Source of the DNA: UBA3210 sp963648895
GTDB taxonomy: Bacteria; Bacillota_I; Bacilli_A; RFN20; CAG-449
Direction of reading: 5' to 3'
DNA length: 16,141 nucleotides
Assembly: GCA_963648895.1 (NCBI GenBank)
Contig: CAVJGK010000022.1
Coordinates: 1-16,141, forward strand
Shown here: positions 8,061-15,171 of the stretch, in pieces
Layout of the letters: every line of letters starts with the position of its first letter
Position numbering within the stretch: the first letter of the stretch is position 1
Translations under genes and position numbers: made by a program
Notes under the pieces: model-generated
Seen by the model: the letters and a program-made list of their open reading frames with translations, nothing else
Told to the model about the DNA's origin: nothing
Databases searched by the model: none

Positions 8061-8100
8061 ATAAAAGTTGTGAAATCCAATAAATGAATTCCACAACTTA
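8061..8100 (-). terminator. Terminator after the diguanylate cyclase gene
   Basis: AAGTTGTG (8065-8072) pairs with CACAACTT (8092-8099), and further A-T pairs continue beyond one A-C mismatch. On the minus strand the hairpin is followed by the T-rich tract TTTTATTTTG. It begins four bases after the stop codon and isolates this gene from pcrA. Confidence 0.7.
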
Positions 8101-8103
8101 GAA

Positions 8104-9381
8104 TTAACGATATTTTTCAATACCATTCTTTTTATAATATCTTTCTTTATCTTGATACATTAAATCATCACTTAATTTTACAAGTTGATCAAATGTTAAA
8201 TCTTTATGATCTTTATATTCAACATAGCCAATAGCTAAAGATAAAGTAATATTATAGTTTTTATTATCTTTTTCGATTTCTTTTTTCAAATCTTTAACAA
8301 TTTCTTCATTTTTAACTGTGGTTGATAAAATCGCGACGAATTCATCGCCACCAGTTCTATAAACAGAACCATAGGAATGAAGAGTTCTAAATAAGCAGTT
8401 TGCCGCACGCTTAATTAATAAATCACCATCTTGATGACCTTTAACGTCGTTTACTTGCTTTAGACCATTAATATCGATTGTATAAACAGAAATATCTCTT
8501 TGATAAGTAATTCTTGCTTTATCTTCTTCATAGCAATAACGATTATAAAGGTTGGTCAAAGTATCTCTAGAAGAAATTAATGTTAATTTTTCAATTTCTC
8601 TTTTTTCTTTATCAATATGTTGTAAAACAAATAATACTTTAGTTAAACGATTTTCATAATTATATTCAAGTGGTAAGAAAACAAGTCTAACCCAACCAAA
8701 GTTATTACCGATTGCATCATAAGAAATATATTTATGATCCATCATTCTAGATTCGATTGTAAAGACATTAACGAATTCCAAAACTTTATCAATATAAGCT
8801 TTTGTGAATAAATAAGGCATCATTAGACCAAAGTCTTCATTTGCTTTTTTAGTCTTATAAAATTGTCTAATGAATTCATTGTCTTTATAAATGATATATG
8901 AATTATGTTCAATATCAATAACGTGCATATTGATATATAATTCAGAAATATGAGTAACAACAGATTCTGCGATAGGATTATTTTTAAATGATAATTTTTG
9001 AGGAACTTTGCAATCTTCTAAATAGATAAATGCTTCTAAATTATCGTCTCTATAATTAGATGATCTGACGATTCTAATTTTAAACCAAGCAAGTTCTTGA
9101 TTATGAATTCTTCTAAACCAAATATCATAATCGCCTTTTGTCTTTAATTTTGTAATAATGTTCTTATAGCTAAATTCTTCTTTAAATTGAGTTAAATCTT
9201 CGGCAAAAATTCTTCCACATTTTAAATAAACATAAAATAAATCAGTTAATGAAGGGGCGTTTTTATAAAGAGTTTCATCATTATCAACGTCTTTTAACAC
9301 TTTATAGGAATTTGTAGTAAAATTAACTTCATAAAGCTTAAAAATATTTGTAGAAAGTATTTCATATAATTCTTTTTCCAT
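8104..9381 (-). CDS. Diguanylate cyclase with two PAS-like sensor repeats
   Basis: This soluble 425-residue protein should make cyclic di-GMP from two GTP. The C-terminal GGDEF domain (about 268-425) shows RDTLTNLYNRY (272-282), DINGLKQVND (303-312), GHQDGD and an intact active site GGDEF (344-348). The canonical RxxD inhibitory site is missing: the expected place reads HSYG. No EAL domain and no membrane helix is seen. Residues about 15-125 and 145-255 look like two copies of one PAS-like fold; each begins with a strand of type NSYxxxKD and has an aromatic-rich strand later (AWFKIRIV and GWVRLVFL). I chose the ATG at 9381, eight bases after CAGG. A TTG at 9387 after AAAGGA would add two residues and is a real alternative. 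The ligand or signal is unknown. Confidence 0.88.
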   Translation of the reverse strand: MEKELYEILSTNIFKLYEVNFTTNSYKVLKDVDNDETLYKNAPSLTDLFYVYLKCGRIFAEDLTQFKEEFSYKNIITKLKTKGDYDIWFRRIHNQELAWFKIRIVRSSNYRDDNLEAFIYLEDCKVPQKLSFKNNPIAESVVTHISELYINMHVIDIEHNSYIIYKDNEFIRQFYKTKKANEDFGLMMPYLFTKAYIDKVLEFVNVFTIESRMMDHKYISYDAIGNNFGWVRLVFLPLEYNYENRLTKVLFVLQHIDKEKREIEKLTLISSRDTLTNLYNRYCYEEDKARITYQRDISVYTIDINGLKQVNDVKGHQDGDLLIKRAANCLFRTLHSYGSVYRTGGDEFVAILSTTVKNEEIVKDLKKEIEKDNKNYNITLSLAIGYVEYKDHKDLTFDQLVKLSDDLMYQDKERYYKKNGIEKYR

Positions 9382-9405
9382 ATTCAAAACCTGTCCTTTT
9401 TTAAG

Positions 9406-9434
9406 ATTATCTATCTTTTTAAGCTAAAAATCAA
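9406..9434 (-). promoter_or_regulatory. Promoter of the diguanylate cyclase gene
   Basis: On the minus strand TTGATT (9429-9434, four of six bases) is separated by 17 bp from GATAAT (9406-9411, five of six). Transcription would start near 9399, about 18 bases before the ATG. The site lies between the PHP phosphatase stop codon and the cyclase, so the cyclase can be expressed apart from the operon behind it. Confidence 0.5.
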
Positions 9435-9437
9435 TCT

Positions 9438-10229
9438 TTATTTATCGATTATAATTTTATCTATTACTTCTAGCCCTAATTCTTTGATTAATTTATATCC
9501 AGAATCATTGTTAGGGTTATTTAAATCATATGGTGCATGTGCGTCTAAGCCCATAATGATTTTCGCCCCATATTTTTTTGCTAATTTCCAAAATTCTTCA
9601 TGAGGATAAGGATAACGATAATCATCACCTAAGATTCTTTTTCCCCCGCGAATTGACGCGAAATTAAACTCTAAAGGTATATCTAAATCAATGCTTGCTT
9701 TAATGATTTTTTTTGAACAAGCAATCGTTGTATGATCCCATTTTAAATAACTTGCCATAAAATAATCAGGATGGCAGACGTATTTAAATAAGCCACTTTC
9801 CATGCCTTTAATTAAACTGTCGGTATATTTTTTAATATCTTCTTTAGTTGTGGCATGGGAGAAAAAAGGTTTTAAAGTAGGGCCATCCACTTCGCAATGG
9901 TTACCTAAAATTAAATATTGGATTTTACCTGAATCTAATAAGCTTTGATAATAAGGGAAATAATATTCCATCGCTTCTGCTTCAAAACCTAAATAAATTT
10001 TAATTCTATCTTTATATTTTTCTTTTAAAGCATTGATAGAAGAACAATAATCATCCAATAAAGCATAATCACCTCTTACTCCAGGTTGAATGTGATCTGG
10101 GAGCATAATATGATCTGAAAAGCCTAATTCTTGTAATCCCATCGCGATAGCTTCAATAACATATTCTTCATCTTCTCCAACCGCGTGTCCACATCGAGCA
10201 GTATGGGTATGATAATTATTTTTAATCAT
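9438..10229 (-). CDS. PHP-domain phosphatase, histidinol-phosphatase (HisJ/HisK) type
   Basis: This 263-residue protein of the PHP metal-dependent hydrolase family is closest in layout to the histidinol-phosphatase HisJ/HisK of Bacillota. Probable metal ligands are His7 and His9 (HTH), His15 (CGH), His40 (SDH), Glu83 (GFEAE), His111 (GNHC), His153 (CHPD), and Asp229 and His231 (GLDAH), spread over a TIM-like barrel as the family requires. It starts one base after truA, with GGAGGTGA as ribosome binding site inside the truA end. No other histidine genes lie in the window, so the true substrate may be a different phosphate monoester. It is the last gene of the deaminase-ECF-truA operon. Confidence 0.82.
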   Translation of the reverse strand: MIKNNYHTHTARCGHAVGEDEEYVIEAIAMGLQELGFSDHIMLPDHIQPGVRGDYALLDDYCSSINALKEKYKDRIKIYLGFEAEAMEYYFPYYQSLLDSGKIQYLILGNHCEVDGPTLKPFFSHATTKEDIKKYTDSLIKGMESGLFKYVCHPDYFMASYLKWDHTTIACSKKIIKASIDLDIPLEFNFASIRGGKRILGDDYRYPYPHEEFWKLAKKYGAKIIMGLDAHAPYDLNNPNNDSGYKLIKELGLEVIDKIIIDK

Positions 10230-10230
10230 A

Positions 10231-10962
10231 TTAATAATTCACCTCCACTAGATATAATCCTTCTGATGGAGCTTTATATCTAACTCGATGTTGAATTTGT
10301 CCATCTAATAAATTTTTAATATCTTCTAAAGTTATATTTTTTAATCCAAGTTCGATTAAAGTACCAATAATCATTCTTACCATGTATCTTCTAAAACCAT
10401 TTCCATAAATATCAAAGGTAAAAACTCCTTCTTCTACTTTTAATGTAAAATCAAAGATTTCTCTTTCGAATGGTCCTTCATCATTAGTACAAAAGTTAAT
10501 AAAGTTATGTGTTCCTTTAAATAATTCAACACCATTTAAAATTAATGCTTGATCCAATTGACGGCATAAATTGAAATATAAATCTTTATGAATTGGATCT
10601 TTAATTGAAGTATTGACGATATAGCGATAATGCTTTCCTTTCGCAGAAAATCTAGCATGGAAATCATCATTTACCACTTCTAAAGTTTTAAAGCAAATAT
10701 CATCAGGTAAAAGTCTATTAATCGCATAAAGCATTTTATAAACATCTAATTTATCTTTTGATATATCAAAATGAATAACTTGTCCTAAAGCATGAACACC
10801 TTTATCGGTTCTTCCAGAACCAACTACTTCAATTTTTTCATTAAATAAAGAGCTTAAAGTCTTTTCTAAAACATCTTCAATGGTAATAGTGGATTCATCT
10901 CTTTGGGTTTGAAAGCCAAAATATCTTTTACCATTATAAGAAATAACTGCCTTTATTCTCAT
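10231..10962 (-). CDS. truA: tRNA pseudouridine synthase A (positions 38-40)
   Basis: TruA converts uridine to pseudouridine at positions 38-40 of the anticodon arm of many tRNAs. The 243-residue product has the usual length. GSGRTDKGVHALGQ (48-61) contains the catalytic aspartate Asp53. The later RYIVNT and GFRRYMVRMIIGTLIELG stretches are the conserved substrate-binding and C-terminal segments of the family. It lies one base after ecfT with an AAAGGA ribosome binding site. The order ecfA1-ecfA2-ecfT-truA is a common Bacillota arrangement, which supports every call in it. Confidence 0.96.
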   Translation of the reverse strand: MRIKAVISYNGKRYFGFQTQRDESTITIEDVLEKTLSSLFNEKIEVVGSGRTDKGVHALGQVIHFDISKDKLDVYKMLYAINRLLPDDICFKTLEVVNDDFHARFSAKGKHYRYIVNTSIKDPIHKDLYFNLCRQLDQALILNGVELFKGTHNFINFCTNDEGPFEREIFDFTLKVEEGVFTFDIYGNGFRRYMVRMIIGTLIELGLKNITLEDIKNLLDGQIQHRVRYKAPSEGLYLVEVNY

Positions 10963-10963
10963 A

Positions 10964-11821
10964 TTAAATAAGTCCTTTAATAAAGACTACTAAATCAAAG
11001 TTAGTAATCATTAAGGCAATTAATCCACCTAAAATTAATAAAATAACAATGGATGATATAGTATCTCTTAATGCCCATTTATTAACGCGGTATTTTGTTC
11101 TTTTTGCGCTAGGATTATATCCTCTTGCTTCCATGGCATTGGCAAGTTCTTCACTTCTTTGTAAAGCAGAAATAAATAAAGGAATAATTAAAGCAACAAT
11201 CGCTTTTACTTTTTCTTTGAAATGTCCATTTTGGAAATCAACCCCACGAGAAGCTTGGGCTTTCATAATGCGGTCTGTTTCTTCTAATAAAGTAGGAATA
11301 AATCTTAAAGCTAATGAAATAGTCATGGCGATTTCATGAACTGGGAATTTAATCACCTTTAAAGGTTTCATTAACCATTCTAAGGCATTGGTTAATTCAA
11401 GTGGCTTAGTAGTCGCGGTTAAAACAAGCGATAAAGAAAGCATAATTATCAGTCTAAATAAAATATAAACAGTATTATATATCGCCGAATAATATATCTT
11501 CCAACTAGTATTAAAAAAATTAAAATATCCTAAAGATTCATCACCTGGAACAATGATGTTAACAATAAATAAGACAAGCATCATAATCCAAATGGCTTTT
11601 AGCTGCGAAAATAACATACTCAATTTAATATGTGATATTCTCATTAAGATATAAATAAAGATAAATAAGAAAATATATACAATGAAATTCATCCAAATAG
11701 AAGAGAATGTAAAGAAAATGCACACCATTAAAATAATCATCGCGATGATCTTATTTCTAGGATCTAAACGATGAATTAATGAATTATAAGGAACATATTT
11801 ACCAATAGTAATATTTTGCAT
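10964..11821 (-). CDS. ecfT: ECF transporter transmembrane protein EcfT
   Basis: EcfT is the membrane scaffold of energy-coupling factor importers. It joins the two ATPases to interchangeable substrate-binding EcfS proteins for vitamins and trace metals. The 285-residue product has hydrophobic segments at about 25-60, 76-92, 112-136, 163-175, 205-220 and 255-281. Two cytoplasmic coupling motifs, ASRG (190-193) and EARG (231-234), are the diagnostic A-R-G pair that docks on the ATPases. The start at 11821 lies one base after the ecfA2 stop. An earlier in-frame ATG at 11851 would add ten Lys/Glu-rich residues that are only ecfA2 sequence read in another frame, and it has no ribosome binding site. 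Confidence 0.94.
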   Translation of the reverse strand: MQNITIGKYVPYNSLIHRLDPRNKIIAMIILMVCIFFTFSSIWMNFIVYIFLFIFIYILMRISHIKLSMLFSQLKAIWIMMLVLFIVNIIVPGDESLGYFNFFNTSWKIYYSAIYNTVYILFRLIIMLSLSLVLTATTKPLELTNALEWLMKPLKVIKFPVHEIAMTISLALRFIPTLLEETDRIMKAQASRGVDFQNGHFKEKVKAIVALIIPLFISALQRSEELANAMEARGYNPSAKRTKYRVNKWALRDTISSIVILLILGGLIALMITNFDLVVFIKGLI

Positions 11822-11822
11822 C

Positions 11823-12731
11823 TTATTTTCTTCTTTCTTTTGCAATTTCATTCGCTAAAGAATGTTCATCAACAACATTCTTTAAATCTATATGATATCC
11901 ATGAGTATTTAATTCTTTTGCAAATTTAATACATTTAGGTTCTTCAATTGATAAACTATCAATCAATGAATCATCTAAGAATAATTCATATGGTTTACAT
12001 TCTTTAATGATTTCACCTTTTGATAAAACAACTACATCAGTTGCGTATTTAATAACATTATCCATATCATGAGAGACCATGATTAAAGTTTTACCTTGAT
12101 GATATAATTTTAAAAATAAATCCATCATCTCTTTAGCCCCAGTAGGATCTAATCCTGCAGTAGGTTCATCAAGGATTAATATTTCAGGCTTAAGAGCAAT
12201 AATGCCCGCGATTGCGACTCTTCTTTTTTGTCCTCCAGATAACTCAAAAGGACTTCTTTGATATAAACTTTCATCAATGCCAACTAAAGTTAAAGCTTCT
12301 TTGGCTAAAGACATTGCTTCTTGCTCAGAATAACCAAAATTCTTTGGACCAAAGGTAACATCTTTAATAACTGTTTCTTCAAATAGTTGATATTCTGGGA
12401 ATTGGAAGACTAAACCAACATTCTTTCTTAATGTTTTATAATCTTTATTCTTTAAATATTCATCTTTATTTTCTTTTTTTAATTTCTTCAATAAAGTTTT
12501 TTTGTCTTTTTTATTCGCGACAATAAAACCACCTACATCAACACTTCCTGAAGTAGGAATTAATAAAGCGTTAATTTGTTGAACTAATGTCGATTTTCCA
12601 CTTCCGGTATGGCCGACTAAAGCCATAAAAGAATGGTCTTTTATTTCTAAATTAATATCTTTTAACGCAGTTGTTTCTAAAGGCATATTTGGTGAATAGA
12701 CATAATTGATATGTTTAAAAACTATTGGCAT
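11823..12731 (-). CDS. ecfA2: ECF transporter ATPase EcfA2
   Basis: This is the second ATPase of the ECF energising module and forms a heterodimer with EcfA1. The 302-residue product has Walker A GHTGSGKST (40-48), Q-loop Gln110 in VFQFPEYQLF, signature LSGGQKRR (164-171), Walker B ILILDEPTAGLDP (184-196) and switch His221. Residues 72-103, between Walker A and the Q-loop, form a Lys-rich charged insertion that appears longer than in typical EcfA2 proteins; this comparison is from memory. The ATG overlaps the ecfA1 reading frame by 10 bases, suggesting coupled translation. ecfT starts one base after its stop. Confidence 0.95.
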   Translation of the reverse strand: MPIVFKHINYVYSPNMPLETTALKDINLEIKDHSFMALVGHTGSGKSTLVQQINALLIPTSGSVDVGGFIVANKKDKKTLLKKLKKENKDEYLKNKDYKTLRKNVGLVFQFPEYQLFEETVIKDVTFGPKNFGYSEQEAMSLAKEALTLVGIDESLYQRSPFELSGGQKRRVAIAGIIALKPEILILDEPTAGLDPTGAKEMMDLFLKLYHQGKTLIMVSHDMDNVIKYATDVVVLSKGEIIKECKPYELFLDDSLIDSLSIEEPKCIKFAKELNTHGYHIDLKNVVDEHSLANEIAKERRK

Positions 12732-13534
12732 AATTCTTTCACCATCTCTTCCTCGTCATTACTTGTTAAAGTAATACCTAAAGTAGATAATTCATCATAC
12801 AATTTGTATGAAAAAGGAATATCTAATTTAATTTCTAATAATTTGTCTTTGTTTTTAAAAACGTTATTTGGATTATCGTTAAAAATGATTTCTCCTTTAT
12901 CAACAACAATGACTCTATCAGCATTAAAAGCCTCTTCAATATCGTGGGTAATTGAAAGGATTGTTAAATCATTTCTTTCTTGTTTAATCTTTTTAATAAC
13001 TTGTTTAATTTCACTTTTACCTTTTGGATCAAGCATCGCGGTAGCTTCATCAAAGATGATTAAATCAGGATGCATGGCTAAAACTCCCGCGATTGCCACA
13101 CGTTGTTTTTGTCCACCTGATAAAGAAGTAGGTTCTTTATTTAAAAATTCTTGCATCCCTACTATTTGGGAATATTTTAAAATAATATCATCCATTTGTT
13201 CATGAGGAACTTGATGATTTTCAAGTCCAAAGGCAATATCATCCGCGACAGTAGAACCAGTGAATTGGTTATCAGGGTTTTGGAAAACAATACCGACTTT
13301 ATTTCTAATTTGGTATAAATTATCTTCGTTTAATTCTTGATCAAAGACTTTAATAGTTCCTTTTTGCGCTTCAAGTAAACCAATTATGAGTTTGGCCAAA
13401 GTTGATTTACCAGAACCATTATGGCCAATAATAGCCACATATTCGCCTTTATTAACGTCAAAAGAAAGGTCGTTAAAGACCTTTGTTTCTTTATCATATC
13501 TAAATTTTAAATGTTGGACTTCTAAAGCTTTCAT
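12722..13534 (-). CDS. ecfA1: ECF transporter ATPase EcfA1
   Basis: This is the first ATPase of the ECF module. The 270-residue product has Walker A GHNGSGKST (37-45), Q-loop Gln85 in VFQNPDNQF, signature LSGGQKQR (138-145), Walker B IIFDEATAMLDP (159-170) and switch His197. The sequence FDEATAMLDP and the NPDNQF Q-loop separate EcfA1 from EcfA2 (LDEPTAGLDP and FPEYQLF). The ATG directly follows the stop codon of the small membrane protein gene (TAAATG) and has AAAGGAAAG as ribosome binding site. It ends with TAG, 10 bases inside ecfA2. Confidence 0.95.
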   Translation of the reverse strand: MKALEVQHLKFRYDKETKVFNDLSFDVNKGEYVAIIGHNGSGKSTLAKLIIGLLEAQKGTIKVFDQELNEDNLYQIRNKVGIVFQNPDNQFTGSTVADDIAFGLENHQVPHEQMDDIILKYSQIVGMQEFLNKEPTSLSGGQKQRVAIAGVLAMHPDLIIFDEATAMLDPKGKSEIKQVIKKIKQERNDLTILSITHDIEEAFNADRVIVVDKGEIIFNDNPNNVFKNKDKLLEIKLDIPFSYKLYDELSTLGITLTSNDEEEMVKELCQ

Positions 13535-13780
13535 TTAATTTTTCTTTCCTTTTTGTTTATCTCTTCTAAAAACAATATAGAAAAATAACCAATAACAAAT
13601 GGTAAATACAAATAGTACTACTCCAGCGATAATATATCCTGAAGAATTATCTCCAAATATTTTACCTCCATAAGTAACACCGGCAAGAATTGATATTAGC
13701 ATAAAATAAATAACAATAGTAATGACTATTCTATTTCTTCTTATTCTTTGTTTTTTTGCTTTTTCTAAACTGTTATCCAT
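13535..13780 (-). CDS. Small membrane protein, two helices, unknown function
   Basis: I do not recognise this 81-residue protein. It has a basic N-terminus (residues 8-17, KAKKQRIRRN), a first hydrophobic segment at about 18-37, a short loop with GDNSSG, a second at about 49-71 with several aromatic residues, and a basic tail RRDKQKGKK. Both termini are positively charged, so both should face the cytoplasm. It lies three bases after the dCMP deaminase stop and abuts ecfA1 exactly. No clear ribosome binding site precedes the ATG, so it is probably translated by reinitiation after the deaminase. The tight packing shows it is a real gene. A link to the ECF transporter is possible but unproved. 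Confidence 0.75.
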   Translation of the reverse strand: MDNSLEKAKKQRIRRNRIVITIVIYFMLISILAGVTYGGKIFGDNSSGYIIAGVVLFVFTICYWLFFYIVFRRDKQKGKKN

Positions 13781-13783
13781 AAT

Positions 13784-14263
13784 CTATTTAAACTCGATAA
13801 TTGGAGTTTTCCCTTCATATTTTCTATATTTAACACCGGTCATATCAAACATCTTCTTACTCGCGATGATTGATGGAGTATCGGCATATTTATCATCCAT
13901 GTAAATAACTTCTTTAATACCCGATTGAATAATTGCTTTGGCACATTCATTACATGGGAATAAAGTAACATAGATTCTTCCATTTTCTAATGAACCAGTC
14001 GCATTTAATATCGCGTTAAATTCTGCATGACAAACATATAAATATTTTGTTTCTAATGCGTCACCTTCTCGATCCCAAGGCATATCTTCATCTTTACATC
14101 CAATTGGCATACCATTATAACCCATTGTTAAAACTTTGTTTTTATTTGAAGCAACTAAGGCTCCTACTTGGGTAGAAGGATCTTTTGATCTTAAACCAGT
14201 AAGTTTAGCTACACCCATAAAGTATTCATCCCAACTAATATAATCTTTTCTTTGTCCTGCCAT
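13784..14263 (-). CDS. Deoxycytidylate (dCMP) deaminase
   Basis: This 159-residue zinc enzyme deaminates dCMP to dUMP, the precursor of dTMP. The zinc site is complete: His79 and catalytic Glu81 in CHAEFNAI, and Cys104 and Cys107 in PCNECAK. The N-terminus (WDEYFMGVAKLTGLRSKDPSTQVGA, described here by residues 11-35) is characteristic of dCMP deaminases, including ComEB-type proteins, rather than cytidine deaminases. The nucleotide-binding stretch GYNGMP (48-53) is present. It is the first gene of the minus-strand operon and has AGGTGGTGAT as ribosome binding site. The C-terminal ComEB extension is absent. Confidence 0.92.
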   Translation of the reverse strand: MAGQRKDYISWDEYFMGVAKLTGLRSKDPSTQVGALVASNKNKVLTMGYNGMPIGCKDEDMPWDREGDALETKYLYVCHAEFNAILNATGSLENGRIYVTLFPCNECAKAIIQSGIKEVIYMDDKYADTPSIIASKKMFDMTGVKYRKYEGKTPIIEFK

Positions 14264-14279
14264 AGAATCACCACCTAAA

Positions 14280-14299
14280 TTAAATTATATATAATTTAA
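14280..14299 (-). promoter_or_regulatory. -10 region of the deaminase-ecf-truA operon within a 20-bp palindrome
   Basis: The sequence is a perfect 20-bp palindrome (half-site TTAAATTATA) made only of A and T. It contains TATAAT on the minus strand at 14284-14289, well placed to start transcription near 14277, just ahead of the deaminase ribosome binding site. I see no convincing -35 at 16-18 bp. The palindrome puts a second TATAAT on the plus strand (14290-14295). It may be an operator or only chance symmetry in AT-rich DNA. Confidence 0.4.
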
Positions 14300-14410
14300 G
14301 CATAATTTTTCATTAAATACATAGATATTTTTTTATAAAAGCGCATATTTGTAGTATCAATTTTAAACAAATCTATTTTTTTAACACTTTATGCATTTTT
14401 GATATATTTA

Positions 14411-14439
14411 TTGTCTAAATGATTTATTATAGATATAAT
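14411..14439 (+). promoter_or_regulatory. Promoter of the ABC transporter pair
   Basis: TTGTCT (14411-14416, four of six bases) is separated by 17 bp from a perfect TATAAT (14434-14439). The predicted start near 14446 would place the AGGAG ribosome binding site (14447-14451) at the very 5' end of the mRNA. An imperfect dyad (TCTA at 14414 and TAGA at 14430-14433) spans the spacer and could be a repressor site. Confidence 0.5.
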
Positions 14440-14460
14440 TTTTAAAAGGAGATGTATTTC

Positions 14461-15171
14461 ATGGGAGAAAATATTATAACAATCCGTAACCTTACCAAGA
14501 TTTATTCTGGCAATTCTTTTCCTAGTTTATCAAATATTGATCTAGATTTATCAACCGGACAAATTGTTGGTTTACTTGGTCCAAATGGTTCTGGGAAAAC
14601 TACTTTAATCAAAGTTTTAAATGGTTTATTAAGATCTTATACTGGTGAAGTATATATTGATGGTCATGAACCTGATGCTTATACTAAATCAATTGTTTCT
14701 TATTTACCAGATTCAACATATTTAGATCAAAATCATACTGTTGAACAAGTAATTAGAATGTTTCAAGATTTATATTCCGATTTTAAAGTTGAAAAAATGA
14801 TGGATTTGCTCAATAAGTTTAGAATTGAGCCAAAAACTAAGATTAAATCTTTATCCAAAGGTAATAAAGAAAAAGTCCAATTAGGACTTGTGTTATCTAG
14901 AGATGCGAAAATATATATTCTTGATGAACCAATTGGAGGAGTTGATCCTGCAACTAGAGAATATATTATCAATGTCATTTTAAATAGTTATAACAAAGAT
15001 GCTTTAGTAATTATCGCAACTCACTTAATAGAAGAAATCGAATCAATCTGCAAAACTGTTATCTTCTTAAAAGAAGGTAGAATCATCAGAGTTGGAGATA
15101 AAGATCAATTGATCAAAGAACACGATAAATCCATCAATGAATTATTCAAGGAGGATTTCAGATGTTTCTAA
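14461..15171 (+). CDS. ABC transporter ATP-binding protein (ABC-2 / YtrB-like)
   Basis: This 236-residue ATPase powers the permease encoded next. Motifs are Walker A GPNGSGKT (40-47), signature LSKGN (131-135) in place of the canonical LSGGQ, Walker B YILDEPIGGVDP (152-163) and switch His188 in ATHLIEE. The degenerate signature and the compact size match ATPases of ABC-2-type exporters and YtrB-like systems rather than importers. The start was placed at 14461, nine bases after AGGAG. The in-frame ATG at 14452 overlaps that ribosome binding site and is unlikely. Systems of this kind are often led by a GntR-type regulator gene, and none lies here. Substrate unknown; antibiotic, peptide or lipid export are candidates. 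Confidence 0.88.
   Translation: MGENIITIRNLTKIYSGNSFPSLSNIDLDLSTGQIVGLLGPNGSGKTTLIKVLNGLLRSYTGEVYIDGHEPDAYTKSIVSYLPDSTYLDQNHTVEQVIRMFQDLYSDFKVEKMMDLLNKFRIEPKTKIKSLSKGNKEKVQLGLVLSRDAKIYILDEPIGGVDPATREYIINVILNSYNKDALVIIATHLIEEIESICKTVIFLKEGRIIRVGDKDQLIKEHDKSINELFKEDFRCF

Noticed and set aside
11822..11851. Upstream start of EcfT adding ten residues
   Set aside because: The added residues are the frame-shifted end of ecfA2 and there is no ribosome binding site. The ATG one base after the ecfA2 stop matches the packing of the operon.
12711..13205. Plus-strand 164-codon ORF opposite ecfA1
   Set aside because: It is an antisense shadow of a firmly identified ATPase gene, with no expression signals. 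The same applies to the other antisense ORFs, including those at 5190-5474, 6466-6732 and 11049-11339.
14300..14410. Riboswitch or small RNA in the divergent intergenic region
   Set aside because: The stretch is almost pure AT, with no stable hairpins or recognisable conserved core. I see only promoter-like elements at its ends.
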